64,000 bases of DNA from Protea cynaroides (Eukaryota; Streptophyta; Magnoliopsida; Proteales; Proteaceae). Numbering within the stretch: position 1 is the first letter of the stretch; the number at the start of each line of letters is the position of its first letter. Below, one piece after another: positions 33,768-44,806 of this stretch. The notes under the pieces were generated by a model. The model made no database searches and had not been told where the DNA came from. It saw only the letters and a program-made list of their open reading frames with translations. The DNA is taken from contig CM053267.1 in NCBI GenBank assembly GCA_028583415.1, positions 20,715,814-20,779,813 on the forward strand, given 5' to 3'. The translations under genes and the position numbers were made by a program.

Positions 33768-34558
33768 AGACACTTGTGGACTAAGAGGGGAAAGGTATAT
33801 GCAATCATTTTAGTGACATTTGTGCAGTCCTAGATGACATATGGGCGATACTCGGTGACAAATTGGGTGATGGTTGGGTGTTGACTGGGTGTGGCCCTAG
33901 GTGTTGACTGTGTGTTAATTAGGTGTTGACTAAGTTTACTAGGTTGACCGGGTTGATTGGGTGTTGATTGGGTTGACTGGATGTTGATTGGGTTGACTAG
34001 GTGTTGACCAGGTATTGACTAGGTGTCGACTAGGTGACAATTTGACACATAGATGACGTTATGCTACCACCAGACTGTAGGTGTTCCTAAAAAGGCATGA
34101 AATGACCTTGGATGATAAATGGAGGATAGAGGATGACAACTGGTGACAGGGTGACATTTAGATTGTGGGAGAAACTAATGTGACAATTAGACATCAGATA
34201 ACATTAAAATGACTAGAAATGGTCCTAGATGGCGATTGGGATAGGGGATGACATTTGCACTTTATGAAAGGCGGCAAAAATGGGGTGCTTACACACATCC
34301 ACCAAACCCTGCGCAATTATAGCCCCATCTTTCCTTAAAGTTTCTCCATCGATAGGAAATCTATAGAACTACATAATGCCACAACAATTAGGGAGCGAAA
34401 TCCAACCAAAGCATCCAATGATCCTTCCCAAATCCAAGGTTAACTCAAACAAATGCGACAATTAATCGTTAATTGCCTTGCAAACCACATATAGCATGGC
34501 AAGTAGAGGTTGAATAAAGACCAAATCGCGATTCACGATTCTAGGGCTTGGGTCTGAG

Positions 34559-34863
34559 AAGGATGAAGATTCCAAGTGAAGGTTTCTATATGAAAGTTAA
34601 GAGTCCAAGTTGAAGTTGTTTTGGCCTTATCATCCATAGATGGGATCTTGATGTAACTTAATAGGCTCTAGATGGACTGGAGGATTGCAATCCTTCTCCT
34701 TGCTCTATATAGCCTTCTTGGCTTTTCTGTTGTAGCATTTCCTTTCGGCTTTTGGGCCCCCCTTTTCGCGCGCGTGGGGGGTGGGTGGGGCTTCTTTGTG
34801 TTCTTTCTTTCCTTGAGTCTTAATAAAATATCTACTTACCCAAAAAAAAAAAAAAGGATGAAG
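34559..34863 (+). mobile_element. 5'-truncated LINE insertion with 10-bp target duplication
   Basis: AAGGATGAAG occurs at 34559-34568 and again at 34854-34863, immediately after a 15-base poly-A run. The 285 bp between has the typical plant LINE 3' end: CTCTATATAGCC, CTTTCGGCTTTTGGGCCCCCC, GAGTCTTAATAAAATATC, TACTTACCC(A)n. These are the signatures of target-primed reverse transcription. Confidence 0.85.
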
Positions 34864-35308
34864 GTGTAGGTCGTTCTGGGCAAGGAAGTTGTGGGCGGCG
34901 GTAGCGGAAAAGAGAAGAGGAATAAGTGGAGAGAGATGCTCATGGCGATTGTATTGGGGGTTTCTCTTACATTACTTGGCAGAGGAGGTGGCGGGGAGTA
35001 GGTCCTCGTGGTGGTTGTTTGGAGATTTTCTCTCCCCTTTCTTCGCTGATGATGTGGCGTCGCTACTCAGAATGAGTGGTGGAAGGCTCTCGTACTTTTG
35101 TTGGTGGAAGAGTTGGCGGCTCTGCCCCTTGCCCTGGCAGGTCTATCCTTCCCCTACAGGCAGCCATTCTTGATGTCCCCATTGCTGAGGGAGGTCGCGG
35201 CGGTGAAGAGAGACGAGCACTTTGTTCGCTCGATTTTTGTTCCCAAATAGAAGAACATCTAGAAGAGAGATGGAGAAAGAAAAGTTCTTTCTCAACAGTA
35301 GTAAGGGT
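34864..35308. other. GC-richer stretch, no gene confirmed
   Basis: Rich in GGCGG and GAGGTGGCGG. Two overlapping plus-strand ORFs (34889-35173, 35076-35327) have no recognisable family; a relic of a 5' gene region is possible. Confidence 0.3.
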
Positions 35309-35380
35309 AAGAGTTAGTGATCATTAAAATTTATTTCAATTAATTTTACTTACCCAAAAAAAAAAAAAAAGAGTTAGTGA
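35309..35380 (+). mobile_element. micro LINE insertion, about 50 bp, with target duplication
   Basis: AAGAGTTAGTGA at 35309-35320 recurs at 35369-35380, directly after TTACTTACCC and a 15-base poly-A run. Only about 35 bp of LINE 3' end is present. The tail TACTTACCC(A)n is the same as in the insertion at 34559-34863. Confidence 0.75.
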
Positions 35381-35936
35381 GGGCAAAATAGTCAGTTCAC
35401 TTTACAATTTGGTCATTTTTGGTATTAAAAGTTAAACTTTGTCTTTGCATCATCAGTTTATGGAAAATGACTAACGAACTAGGTGTTTTCGTAATTTGTT
35501 TTGATTTTAGGTTATAAATGTATTTATAATTGTTTGAAACGTTTGGGGTGTACTTGGGTTACGGGAAAACTACTGGGGAGGTACCCATAATTTTTCCTTG
35601 AAAATATTATTTCATGTACCCCTAATGGTGTATTGTGAGATTCCTCTATGGGAAACCCTCTTCCTAAAAGTATTTAGAATATATTTTTTTTTTTTTGGGG
35701 GGAAAGGATTGTTGCCTGGTGGCATATATCCCATTGTGATGTGCCCTCTCACATGAAACAGTGAAATGACTACTTTGCCCCTAATCATTTCGCCACCCAT
35801 GTGAGAGGCGCAAGGGATGCTTCCACGAAGCGGTTTTCATACAACCCTTCCCCTGGGAAGGAGGGTAGTTTTAGGATTACATTCTCTCTCCCACCTCTCC
35901 CCAATCAGCTGAAATGATGTTCGTACATGACCTGCC
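35381..35936. other. intergenic, no gene seen
   Basis: AT-rich with a T9-G6 run at about 35690-35703. The minus ORF at 35612-35800 has no support. Confidence 0.4.
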
Positions 35937-36260
35937 CATGGATTTAGTTCACAGTATCAGAACGAGTATTGGAATAGGATACATGTATCGATTATTATAG
36001 ATGAAGTATCGGCCATATGCTGATGTGGCATATCTTTTTGGTATAGGTCAGGTATTGGTTGGTATCGACCCATATAGGCCACGTATCAGCCAAATCGGCT
36101 ACATGTTGGCCAATATCGGCCCATATCGATCGGGTATCGGTTTGATATTGGTTCCCATACTGATTCAACAAGACAATACTGAATCAGCCTTGTATTTGTA
36201 TCAGTCATGTGGATAACGATACAATCGGCCGATACAATACCAATACCTTAAACCATGGAC
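35937..36260. repeat. dispersed repeat rich in TATCGGCC / CGATACAATCGG
   Basis: A dense cluster of TATCGG, GGCCGAT and GGTATC motifs, beginning CCCATGGATTTAG and ending TTAAACCATGGACC, i.e. short, imperfect inverted ends. Similar blocks are common in angiosperm genomes. The ORF at 36001-36216 is read from this repeat. Confidence 0.5.
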
Positions 36261-36482
36261 CTGATTTTATTTGAATGGGAAAAAAATAAAAAATACAAAA
36301 TAACTTGCATACATAATTTCAAGAAAAAACCCTAGTCTTCACCCCAAAAAACAAATCACCCTAGTAAATTTATTTCACTAATAACGCTGGCTGTTATTAG
36401 AATCTCTTTCCAAAGATAAAGGAGCAAGAAAATAAATTCTAGGGAAGGTAATCAACAATTATTCAAAATGTTCTTGGCAGTA

Positions 36483-37046
36483 CTAGAGAGAACTCAACTT
36501 GTCTAAGTTACTTAACTTACCCATTTCTACCCTGAAAGTAGGCATGTCGGTTTCGGGCAAAGAAATCAGAACCTTAAACCCATCCTTCATTCCCTCATTA
36601 GCAGAAGAATAAGGCAAGAAGAAGCAAGGCTCAACGCTGCCAAGTAAGTTCCTGGAGAGTGGCAACACAGTGACAGGACCTCCCCACCCAAAATCAATGC
36701 TTGAGTGACCAGTGTGCCTCCAGTCTGGGAACCCACTCACTCTCTTCCCAGCCGTGATCCCCTCCGTGTAATGTAGCTCTTGAAAATCGATGAAGGAACG
36801 AACATACTCATCTGTAGCATTTGATTTGCTCTTTCTAATCAGATCTGCCGTCTCCCAAATAGGTTGCTCCATTAGCTCTTTAGCACCAAGTTGCACGTAC
36901 ATGGCAACACAACCATTGCCATAGTAGTACCCAACTCGTAAATTTCCGTATGTTAATGAAGTATGCGTACTTGACCTTCTCATCACCTGCAACTTTCGAG
37001 GCCTTAACTCTGTTTCATTCCGGGCAGCCATGATTAGCACACCCAA
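36483..37046 (-). pseudogene. BAHD acyltransferase, exon 2
   Basis: C-terminal domain of a plant BAHD acyl-CoA acyltransferase. It carries the family structural motif DFGWGGP (about residue 130 of this piece) and the usual GYYYGNG and VLISLPE stretches, and ends in TAG at 36483-36485. The frame upstream of MAARNETE is blocked by a TAA and I found no good AG acceptor within 35 bp, so the 5' edge is unclear. An unusual stretch of about 20 residues (KLQVMRRSSTHTSLT onward) separates NETELRPR from GYYYGNG. It is paired with exon 1 at 38135-39038 across an intron of about 1.09 kb. Confidence 0.85.
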
Positions 37047-38134
37047 GTCAATTTAAATCATAGATTATAAAACATTTGACTAAATAACGATAGAGAACAT
37101 AGAGTGACTAGCGTCTAGGGGTGTGAAAGGATCGGACCTGATAAATCCCCTCCAATTTAAGGTCTTGCGGCGTTTTGGACCATTTAGTTAATTGAGTCTT
37201 ATAGACCAGGCATGGACACATTTTTATTCCATCAGTCAATTGCCAGTCCATAAGATCGAGTCTTATAGACCAGCCATGGACGCATTTCCATTTGATTGGT
37301 CGATTACTAGTCCATAAGCAGGTGCCTCTCGGATAACAACTGAACACCAAGGTAAATAAATCAATACATAATCAGGCTAGGCCCAGCAATGGCCAGTTTA
37401 CTAACTGAACGATCCGATGTCGGACTTTAATGTCAGGCCAATCTCGATCTGATATTGAGTCTTGACAAATTTTGAGGATCGGTGCAACATTGTCCTGGAT
37501 CGGCCGATCTGCACCGATCAAATACCCAATTGATTAGATCTGAGTTGAGCCAATGCCTATTATTTTATTTTTTATTTTTTATTCCATGTCATTTGTCAAT
37601 CATCTAATAAATAGAATTGTTTTAGAATATAAAAAATAATATTTAATTTTTTGAAATATAATAATAACCAATCCATGTCATTGGTTGGGATTAATTCCAA
37701 CAAAATGTTTTTCAAATCGATACCAGTGGATACGGACCGGATCCGCATCCAGTCCTCCCAGTGAATCTGGGAGGACTGGGAGGACAGTGGCAATCTGTCC
37801 TGGATGGTCGCCACGTGGCTCTCAGTAAATCCGAAATTCACGTTCGAGCCGACACCCAACCGACAAGCCGAACCAACAGGGGTTGTCAGCTCAGACGTGG
37901 GTCTCAGATTCAACCGAGAACCACGTAGCAGCTATCCAAGATAGATTACCGCGTTCTCCCAGAATCACTGAGAGGAGACGATGTGCATCCGATACGAACC
38001 CATCCAGATCTGATCGAATTTAGAAGCTGGTACACCAATTTATTAGATTTTATCCCAAGAACAATTGGGCTTATCCAACAAAAAAAAAACAGTATTGATT
38101 TTAATATATCTTTCTTTAATGGATTTGTGCTCAC
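37047..38134 (-). other. BAHD intron
   Basis: The donor is a clean CCAG/GTGAGC at 38135/38134. BAHD genes commonly have one intron in this position, after FIWRAR. It holds no gene. A GATCGG-rich patch is at about 37470-37530. Confidence 0.65.
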
Positions 38135-39038
38135 CTGGCCCGCCATATGAAAGCACCCAAAGCTTCGAACGTGGTGAAATTGGAACCTGACAGCTTTTTC
38201 AGTGATTCCTTGAGCTTTTTCAGTGATTCCTTGAACTGCTCCAAGCAATCGTCTTTAATGGTGAAACACTCCCGAACCACCGGGCCGGTCTCTTGACTGT
38301 AAGGTGAAACCCAATCCAACAGAAGGAAATCCTGAAACGGAACCTCCACCGAGGTGGCTGTCGTGGGGCAAGTAGACTTGCCCGGTCCCAAACGACCTGA
38401 ATCGACGGCTGAGTTGCCCCTCGAGAAAACTCCACCATCGCATTGAAGAACGGAGACGAACCGTAACCATCGCACATGGAATGGTGGATGGAACTACCCA
38501 AACAGAACCCACCACACGCGAAGACCGTGATCTGGAGGATGCAGGGGTGGATCAGCTCCTTTCCGTGTCTCGGATCCGACACCATCTGATCCATGTACGG
38601 CTCGGCCGGGTCGTCCAAGTAGTTCACAGAGGCAAGTGTACGGTCAGCCGTAGCGTGGACGACTGGCACGCCTTTTCCAGCGGAGCAGAAGACAAAGAAG
38701 CGAGAGTCGTTGGAGTGGCGGCAGAGAGTGCCAGCATAAGGATAGAAGTAAACGAGAGCTTTAGAGAGGGCTTCGGTGATGACTCGGACAGGATTGGCAG
38801 CGGCGGCGGCGGTGGTGGTGTTAGGGTTGTTAACGTAGGCGCGGAGGTAGCGGAAGTTGACGTGGGCGTTAAGGTCGTTGTCGAGGTGGGAAAGAGGGAG
38901 GACGTGATCCTGATCGAACGGTGGGTGAACCGGGACTACTTCCCTCTTTTCTACGACCTTCACTTCCATTCTGATTCCCGTCTCTGTCTCGACTTTCGTT
39001 TCAGAAATGTTCAACGCTTGAGTTTTTCTCTCTCTCAA
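38135..39038 (-). pseudogene. BAHD acyltransferase, exon 1, frameshifted
   Basis: N-terminal domain of a cytosolic acyl-CoA-dependent acyltransferase that would acylate an alcohol or amine metabolite; the substrate cannot be told. The start is Met at 39038 or, more like the family, the Met 23 codons downstream at 38967-38969 (MEVKVVEKREVV). The catalytic HxxxD is HSMCDG at about 38480. A one-base loss near 38350-38353 shifts the frame between RQPPR and VEVPFQDFLLLD, where the family motif resumes in another frame. A 21-bp direct duplication at about 38190-38231 repeats KESLKKL. The exon ends FIWRAR at the GTGAGC donor. The frame break makes a pseudogene likely, unless the base is an assembly error. 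Confidence 0.88.
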
Positions 39039-40340
39039 ATCTAGTAAATACCTACATATTACCGACAGAGCTCTTTCTTTTACCGTCTATAATAGAGTCG
39101 TCTTTCCTGCTGCCCCTATCAACAATTCTTCGGCCAAAACCATTCACCGAAACAGATCGGACTTGCCAGATTCAATAATCACTCAGCCTCGTACGTAACT
39201 GTTAGGTGAGGAGTTATAGGTAAGGGCGAGGCTGTCTGGTCGGATCACTGCTAGTACTGTAAGAGTACGATTTCTCCATTATTGGAAAAAGCATTCTAAA
39301 TAGAATTTGATAGTATATTTAAGAAAAAATTTCATCTGACCCTGAAAAAAGATATCAAATTCTATTTATTACTCAATAGTTTCTATAAACTCTAATTGGC
39401 CTCATGATGGACTTAACTGAATATGTGAGTAGACATTCCTACCTTTTTTATTTGAAACTTTAAAATATTAAAATAAGATAAAATATTAATTTATCTCTTT
39501 CTTTAAAACATTAGATTCTGTTTTTCATCAACAATCAAAATCACAAATCAAATATTGGGGAAAATGCAATATTATCAATCATTTCTCTCCTAAGAAGGAA
39601 TGGAACAAAATTCTCGATCATTTCTCTGGTCCAACTGTAAGTCTGTAACACACATTTCTCTTTCTCCTCTAATAAAACCAATAAAACACGAAAGAAAATC
39701 TCTCTTTCTCTCTCTATCTCCTTTGTTCACTCTTGCTTCTATGGTTTTTTGTTCTCTTGTCCCATACTTTATCGCACCTTAACCAACTTGAAAGACACTC
39801 AAGAAGCGTCACCTACTGATCAAACCTCATGAAGTTCTTCCATTAATGAAAATGACCAGTTTTCAAGAAAAACTAGAAAACGACGAAGATTCTAACCACA
39901 GTTTGAACTATTGAAATCAGATCAGCTTGATCGATTGATTCATATTGATTTTAGCCATGGCCGATCTTTATTTTTTTTTATTTTTTTATTTTTAATTTTT
40001 TTTTTTGGTAAGAGCTGATCCTGATCTATTAGCATTCTTGCACAGTTGCTACATCTATTTTTTTAAAGGGATGTTCTTTAAATCATGAAATATTTGTTCT
40101 AATATTGTAATTAATTGCATCACCAGCAACAATTTATTTTATAAAGCTTTGAAATTTGACGAAAATTTCAGATAAAATTTCATCCTCAACGGGAAAACAT
40201 GATTTAAGAGCAGATAGAAATCATGAATGAAAAGGAAAGTGAGAAATAGAACAGAGAAAGGAAGTGAACTCATCACCGTCAATCAGAAATTAACAGTGTA
40301 TGAGTGTACACAAATTATTTTCCCCTAAAGAAAATTCAAA
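39039..40340. other. 5' flank of the BAHD gene, intergenic
   Basis: A CT-rich stretch directly upstream of the start may be its leader. A 14-bp inverted repeat (AATAGAATTTGATA at 39299 and its reverse complement near 39353) forms a potential hairpin. Poly-T runs are at about 39968-40010. No gene seen. Confidence 0.4.
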
Positions 40341-40595
40341 CAATTATTCCGTAATATTCTCTCACTCCCTAACTCTTCTCCCATAACCTTCTCTCACTCC
40401 CTATTTCTTCTCCCGCTGCCATTCAATTTTCAATCCCTATTTCTTCTCCCGTAACTTCTCCCATAATCTTCTCTCAATCCCTATTTCTTCTCCCGTAACT
40501 TCTCCCATAATCTTCTCTCACTCTCTCTTTCTTATCCCGCTGCAGTTTTCAATCCCTATTTCTTCTTCCTATTTCTTCTTTCAATCCCTATATAG
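40341..40595 (+). repeat. CT-rich tandem array, about 47-50 bp units
   Basis: Four to five imperfect units of TCCCTATTTCTTCTCCCG followed by TAACTTCTCCCATAATC and TTCTCTCA. Confidence 0.75.
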
Positions 40596-41261
40596 ATCCC
40601 CTTTCGTTTCTTGCGTTAAAAAAAAAAAAGAGCAACAAAAACCCTTTTAACCGAATTATCTTTAGAGAAAAAAAAATTGCAGACATTGAACTCCGACGTA
40701 GGAACGATCAGAAGAGGATCCCCTTGTTTCTTGCTCTTCATCTTCAGATTTCTAGGGTTTGGGAAGAAAGAAACCTAAAAAACAGATGGGAAGATGAAAT
40801 TCTTCATTTTCTTTTTATTTTTACTATAGAAGATGAAAAATTGGTAAGTAAAGGTGTTTTTTTACTTTTGGGGGCATTATGGTCTTTTACTTTTGGAATA
40901 AGGGCATTATTGTCCTAATATTTGTAACTAACGGGACTCTACTAATGGGTGGGGTCTCTTTGATTAACGGTGGAAAAATTATGGGTGGTAGATGAGACAT
41001 TTGGAAAGTTTTGGGTGGTATATGAGACATTTGGAAACTTTCGGGGTTAGAAAGAATTTGACATCCTTTTTGGGGGTTAGATGAAATTTTTTCTATATTT
41101 AATATCATATCAAAACTGAAAATGTTAATACTAGTTTAATCCAAAAAAATTAAATAAAATGTCATACATTTTTTAAGATTTAAAAATACTTTTTGTTGAA
41201 GAATCACATAACGAAGTCATTTAATATTCAAGGATCTCACAAACAATCTAGGTGCTCATCA
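40596..41261. other. intergenic, no gene supported
   Basis: A purine-rich leader-like stretch (40620-40800) with small ORFs. About 40850-41100 repeats ATGAGACATTTGGAAA twice. Confidence 0.4.
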
Positions 41262-41395
41262 ATTTCCATATGTTAATCAAGTAAGCATACTTGACCTTAT
41301 CATCACCAGCAACTTTTGAGGCCTTAACTCTGATTTATTTCGAGCGGTCGTGATATGCATATCCAAGTCAATTTAAATGATGGATTATAAAAAAT
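41262..41395 (-). pseudogene. fragment of BAHD exon 2, second copy
   Basis: About 130 bp matching 36937-37072 in the same orientation, including the AACTCTG, CCTTAACTC and ATCCAAGTCAATTTAAAT blocks. On the minus strand it reads TARNKSELRPQK before stops. It includes the exon start region and some upstream intron, and lies about 4.3 kb from its parent on the 5' side of the gene. Confidence 0.75.
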
Positions 41396-41839
41396 AGGGA
41401 AAATTTCACCTATCCCCTCTGTACTTTCATTTTATATCACCCAACCCCCAACTTTGGCAATAATATCATCTGCATCCATCTGACGTTAAGTTGACCAACA
41501 GAAAAATGAAAATTACCCAATTACCTTCCCTAATAAATTGATTGTAAAATAAAATATAAAGAAGAAAAAGATGGAATTAGCCCAAAAAAATATCGATCCA
41601 AATGGTGTCTACTCTCGAGATAATACCTCTATGGTGGATAAACTGGAAAACAAAATAAAATAGAATATCAGAATGACAAATATAGAGTAGGTGGTGAGTA
41701 GTAACTCGTGGATTAGTCTATCTGGGTTTTACAGAAAATATCTCTCTCCCTCTCACACAGACAATGAAATGGGCTGCTCTTTTTAACCTGCTAGAGACGT
41801 TTTGACAAATTGGTTGCAGATGGTTGTTCTCACACTAAA

Positions 41840-41899
<60 letters not shown>

Positions 41900-42842
41900 C
41901 TCCACAACTGAGAAGCATAAAGCAAATTCCTTTACAGCTACCTCCCATCTCTTTCTCAATATTTTTAGTTCTTAGTTTTTCAACTTTCAACAGAACAACA
42001 AATCAAAACATTTCTGCCCCTGTTAGTTCATTTCCGTGTCAGTGAGCGTGTTTGTGTGTGTGACAGATAACCAAAGATGTATTTACGCGAGAGAGAAACC
42101 ACTAAGGTTTTGTTTGGTTGCCAGGAAAAATGCAAATATCAAAAAGGAAAGTAAAATTTATTTTATATTGTAAAACAAAATTTACAAAAGACTTATATTT
42201 TTCTGTTTTATTTCCTCACAAAAAAAAAAAAAAAAAAAAAAAAACTAAAATGAAAACCTGACCTCAGTCCAGTCTCGAGTCTCGAGTATCTCTAACTCCA
42301 TAAAAATGAGACTCCATCTTCTGCATTTTCTCATTCTTCATTCCCACCTCTCTGTGTTCTCTCATTCCTACCTCTCAAAAACCTCTCTGCAACCTCATTT
42401 TTGCCAAAATCTATCAAGAGAGCAAGTATATTGTCGGCAAAGAGGTTCCTCTCGTCATCCTAATGGAAGCCCTTCCTTATTTCAACTAAACCAATAAATT
42501 TGTAGCCAACGAAGACAAAGCGAGCCAATAGATTCACAAACAATGAAGACGAAGCGAATGATCGACCATGAGATTTTTGAAGATCTTGTCATGGGTAAGG
42601 CATCTTGAACAGGGGAGTTCTTCCTCCTCCGATGATCTCTCTCACAATTTCTTTAAAATTTTCTTTGCGATTTCTGCGAGAATTTGTCATGGTGAAGCAA
42701 TCAATCCACTCTTATTCTCTCAACTAATGTTTTCACTCTTCGTGTAGATTGTGGTGAAACCGTGGGGTTATTGGCCATGCGTTCCACCATATCTCATCTT
42801 TTAAAGAAGGGGTTTTGTTATGTGTTTTGATATGGGGGAGGG
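41396..42842. other. intergenic with simple repeats
   Basis: (CT)n at 41842-41896, poly-A at 42220-42244, and AT-rich DNA. The ORF at 42306-42497 is not supported. It ends at the outer chromovirus LTR. Confidence 0.4.
41842..41896. repeat. (CT)n microsatellite
   Basis: About 55 bp of CT dinucleotide. Confidence 0.97.
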
Positions 42843-43204
42843 TGTAAGACTTGTATCGAACTAACCGGTCTTACCACCTTGTACCAGGTCTACCTATCGT
42901 GGTCGAGCCAAGTGGACCAAGTGCGTGAAGAAACCACAGGACCAGGTATAAAATTTAACTAAAAAACAGTCAAATATGAGTGTGTGGTCGCATGCCTAAA
43001 CAGGTGTGACCGACCCCACCTCAAAAGAGTCTAACCCCACAAATTTTGGCCGTGGGGTCGGACATTTTGAAAAGGTAGGGTCGCGGATTCTGTGACCCCA
43101 CCTCCGACCCCACGGAACCCAGACAGAACCGAAATTAGGAAACCTTCCTAATCCGAAGGGGGTCTTTCCTAAACTCATTAGGGCATATTATGGAGGGTTT
43201 TTCT

Positions 43205-43214
43205 CTATAAATAG
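43205..43214 (+). promoter_or_regulatory. outer LTR TATA box
   Basis: CTATAAATAG followed by a C/T-rich leader. The same decamer occurs at the equivalent place in both inner LTRs (minus strand, 46696-46705 and 56408-56417). Confidence 0.7.
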
Positions 43215-44801
43215 GATGTCCCTTAGCCTCTTTCACTCCTTTAGAACCCTAATTAAAAGTGAGAGAAAGAGAAGAGAAGGAAGAGAAGGAAAATCTAAAA
43301 AGAAGACTAAGAAGGAGGAAAATTCAAGAGAAAACTCTGAATCTTCAGCAAGCATAAGGTATGAACCTATTTTCCATGATTAATTAAGAGCCTAGAATAG
43401 TTCATGAAAAAGATAGGATCTAGGAGAAACACAAATCATCCATCCATGGGTAAATTCCAAGAGAATCCATGGAGGAAGTTATTGTGGATAATGGATGGTA
43501 TATAAAATTATACTTTTGAACCATAGAACAATCATAGGAAGGACCATGATGATAAGCCAAAGGATTCAAACATGAAGGAAAGGAATTAAGAGTGAAAGGT
43601 CGATCATAACACGTGTGGTCGCACGGGTCGCATGATGTCCGACCCCACAAGACCCACATGTCCGACCACATGCCCTCAGGAAGTTTCCAGGGAGGGTGTG
43701 GTCGCACGTGGGGTTGGAGTATGTCCAACCCTACCCTGCGACCCCACACCCTGTGGTCGTAAAAACTGAGACCCCAGGTGCTGCCCCACCTACGACCCCT
43801 CAGTTTCTGTTAGTCTAAACTAATGGGAATTAATTCTAATTTAAAATATATAAATTTATTAGGTTTTCAAGTGGTTTAAAAGTGATTACAAAGCTTGAAC
43901 GATGATCTACTATCAAGCAAAGGTGAGGGAACAAGACCTAAACTAATTGGCTAATAATAAACTATTTTTGTTTATTGAGTTCGATACCATGAATGATTCT
44001 ATTCTTGTATGCAAATAATGTGCATTTAACATGTCATCCAATATTTTTACTATTAATGTTCATGCATATTTAATTCCATTTATTTATAACATGATGATGA
44101 TGATGGTGATGCTAGGAATAGGCATGTGAATGTTTGTGTGTGGTTAGTGTACTTGATGCGAGTGGGGCATCAGGGGAAGTGTAATGCGGTGCGGTCCTAA
44201 GCACTTTAGCTCTATTTCTGCTCAAGTCTTGTCTACTGACATCGTCGTATCGCTATTAATTTAGCAGAACTATTACGTCGTAGGGCATCAGGGGAGGTGG
44301 TCTCGAACCGTGTAGTCTCTGACTCTGCCGAGGGGCCTTAGCTCTATCTCTATGGACGTATTGAGGGATGCTGGGGTGAGGCCTTGGATACACTGTTTGA
44401 CATTAGGATTGGTTAGTTGCAAGCTCAGTTTGCAAGCCCTCGCCAATAAGGGATTATGTGTTGGTATGGGTAGGGCAACAAGGGAAGTGTGATGCGGTGT
44501 GGTCCTAAGCACTTTAGCTCTATCCCTATTCCATGGTGGGGTGGATGTGGACGACAATGGTGTTTGATCCATTGGGTGGGCTTACACACCCGTGTATAGA
44601 GGTGCGGCGGCCACCAAACCTTTCTATTGCACATTGAAAACTTATGAACCAGACCAAAGATATGAATTGAATGCATGCATATGTTTATTGCATTTTTTGT
44701 TTGCTCATTGAGCCATGATGTCTGCTCACCCTTTCGACGTCGAATATTTTTAGTTGATGATGCAGGTACTACTGTGAAAGACTATATGAATGCTCCAATG
44801 T

Positions 44802-44806
44802 ATGGA
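44802..44806 (+). other. left target-site duplication of the inner element
   Basis: ATGGA; the right partner at 56781-56785 is ACGGA (4 of 5 identical). Confidence 0.75.

Larger units (their letters stand above)
32545..34256 (-). repeat. right arm of the giant palindrome
   Basis: Partner of 30508-32130. The outer side continues to GGGGTGCTTACACA near 34297, where a repeat end is plausible. The ORF at 33163-33402 is a translation of the tandem array. Confidence 0.85.
42843..44806 (+). repeat. outer 5' LTR, first part
   Basis: Starts TGTAAGACTTGTATCG, the family LTR start. A TATA box CTATAAATAG is at 43205-43214. CGACCCCAC / GTGGGGTCGG motifs are dense at 42985-43130 and 43610-43800. The last five bases (ATGGA) are the left target duplication of the inner element. 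Confidence 0.92.

Noticed and set aside
38481..39044. Plus-strand ORF of 187 aa opposite the BAHD exon
   Set aside because: It is antisense to a clear coding exon and reflects its codon pattern.
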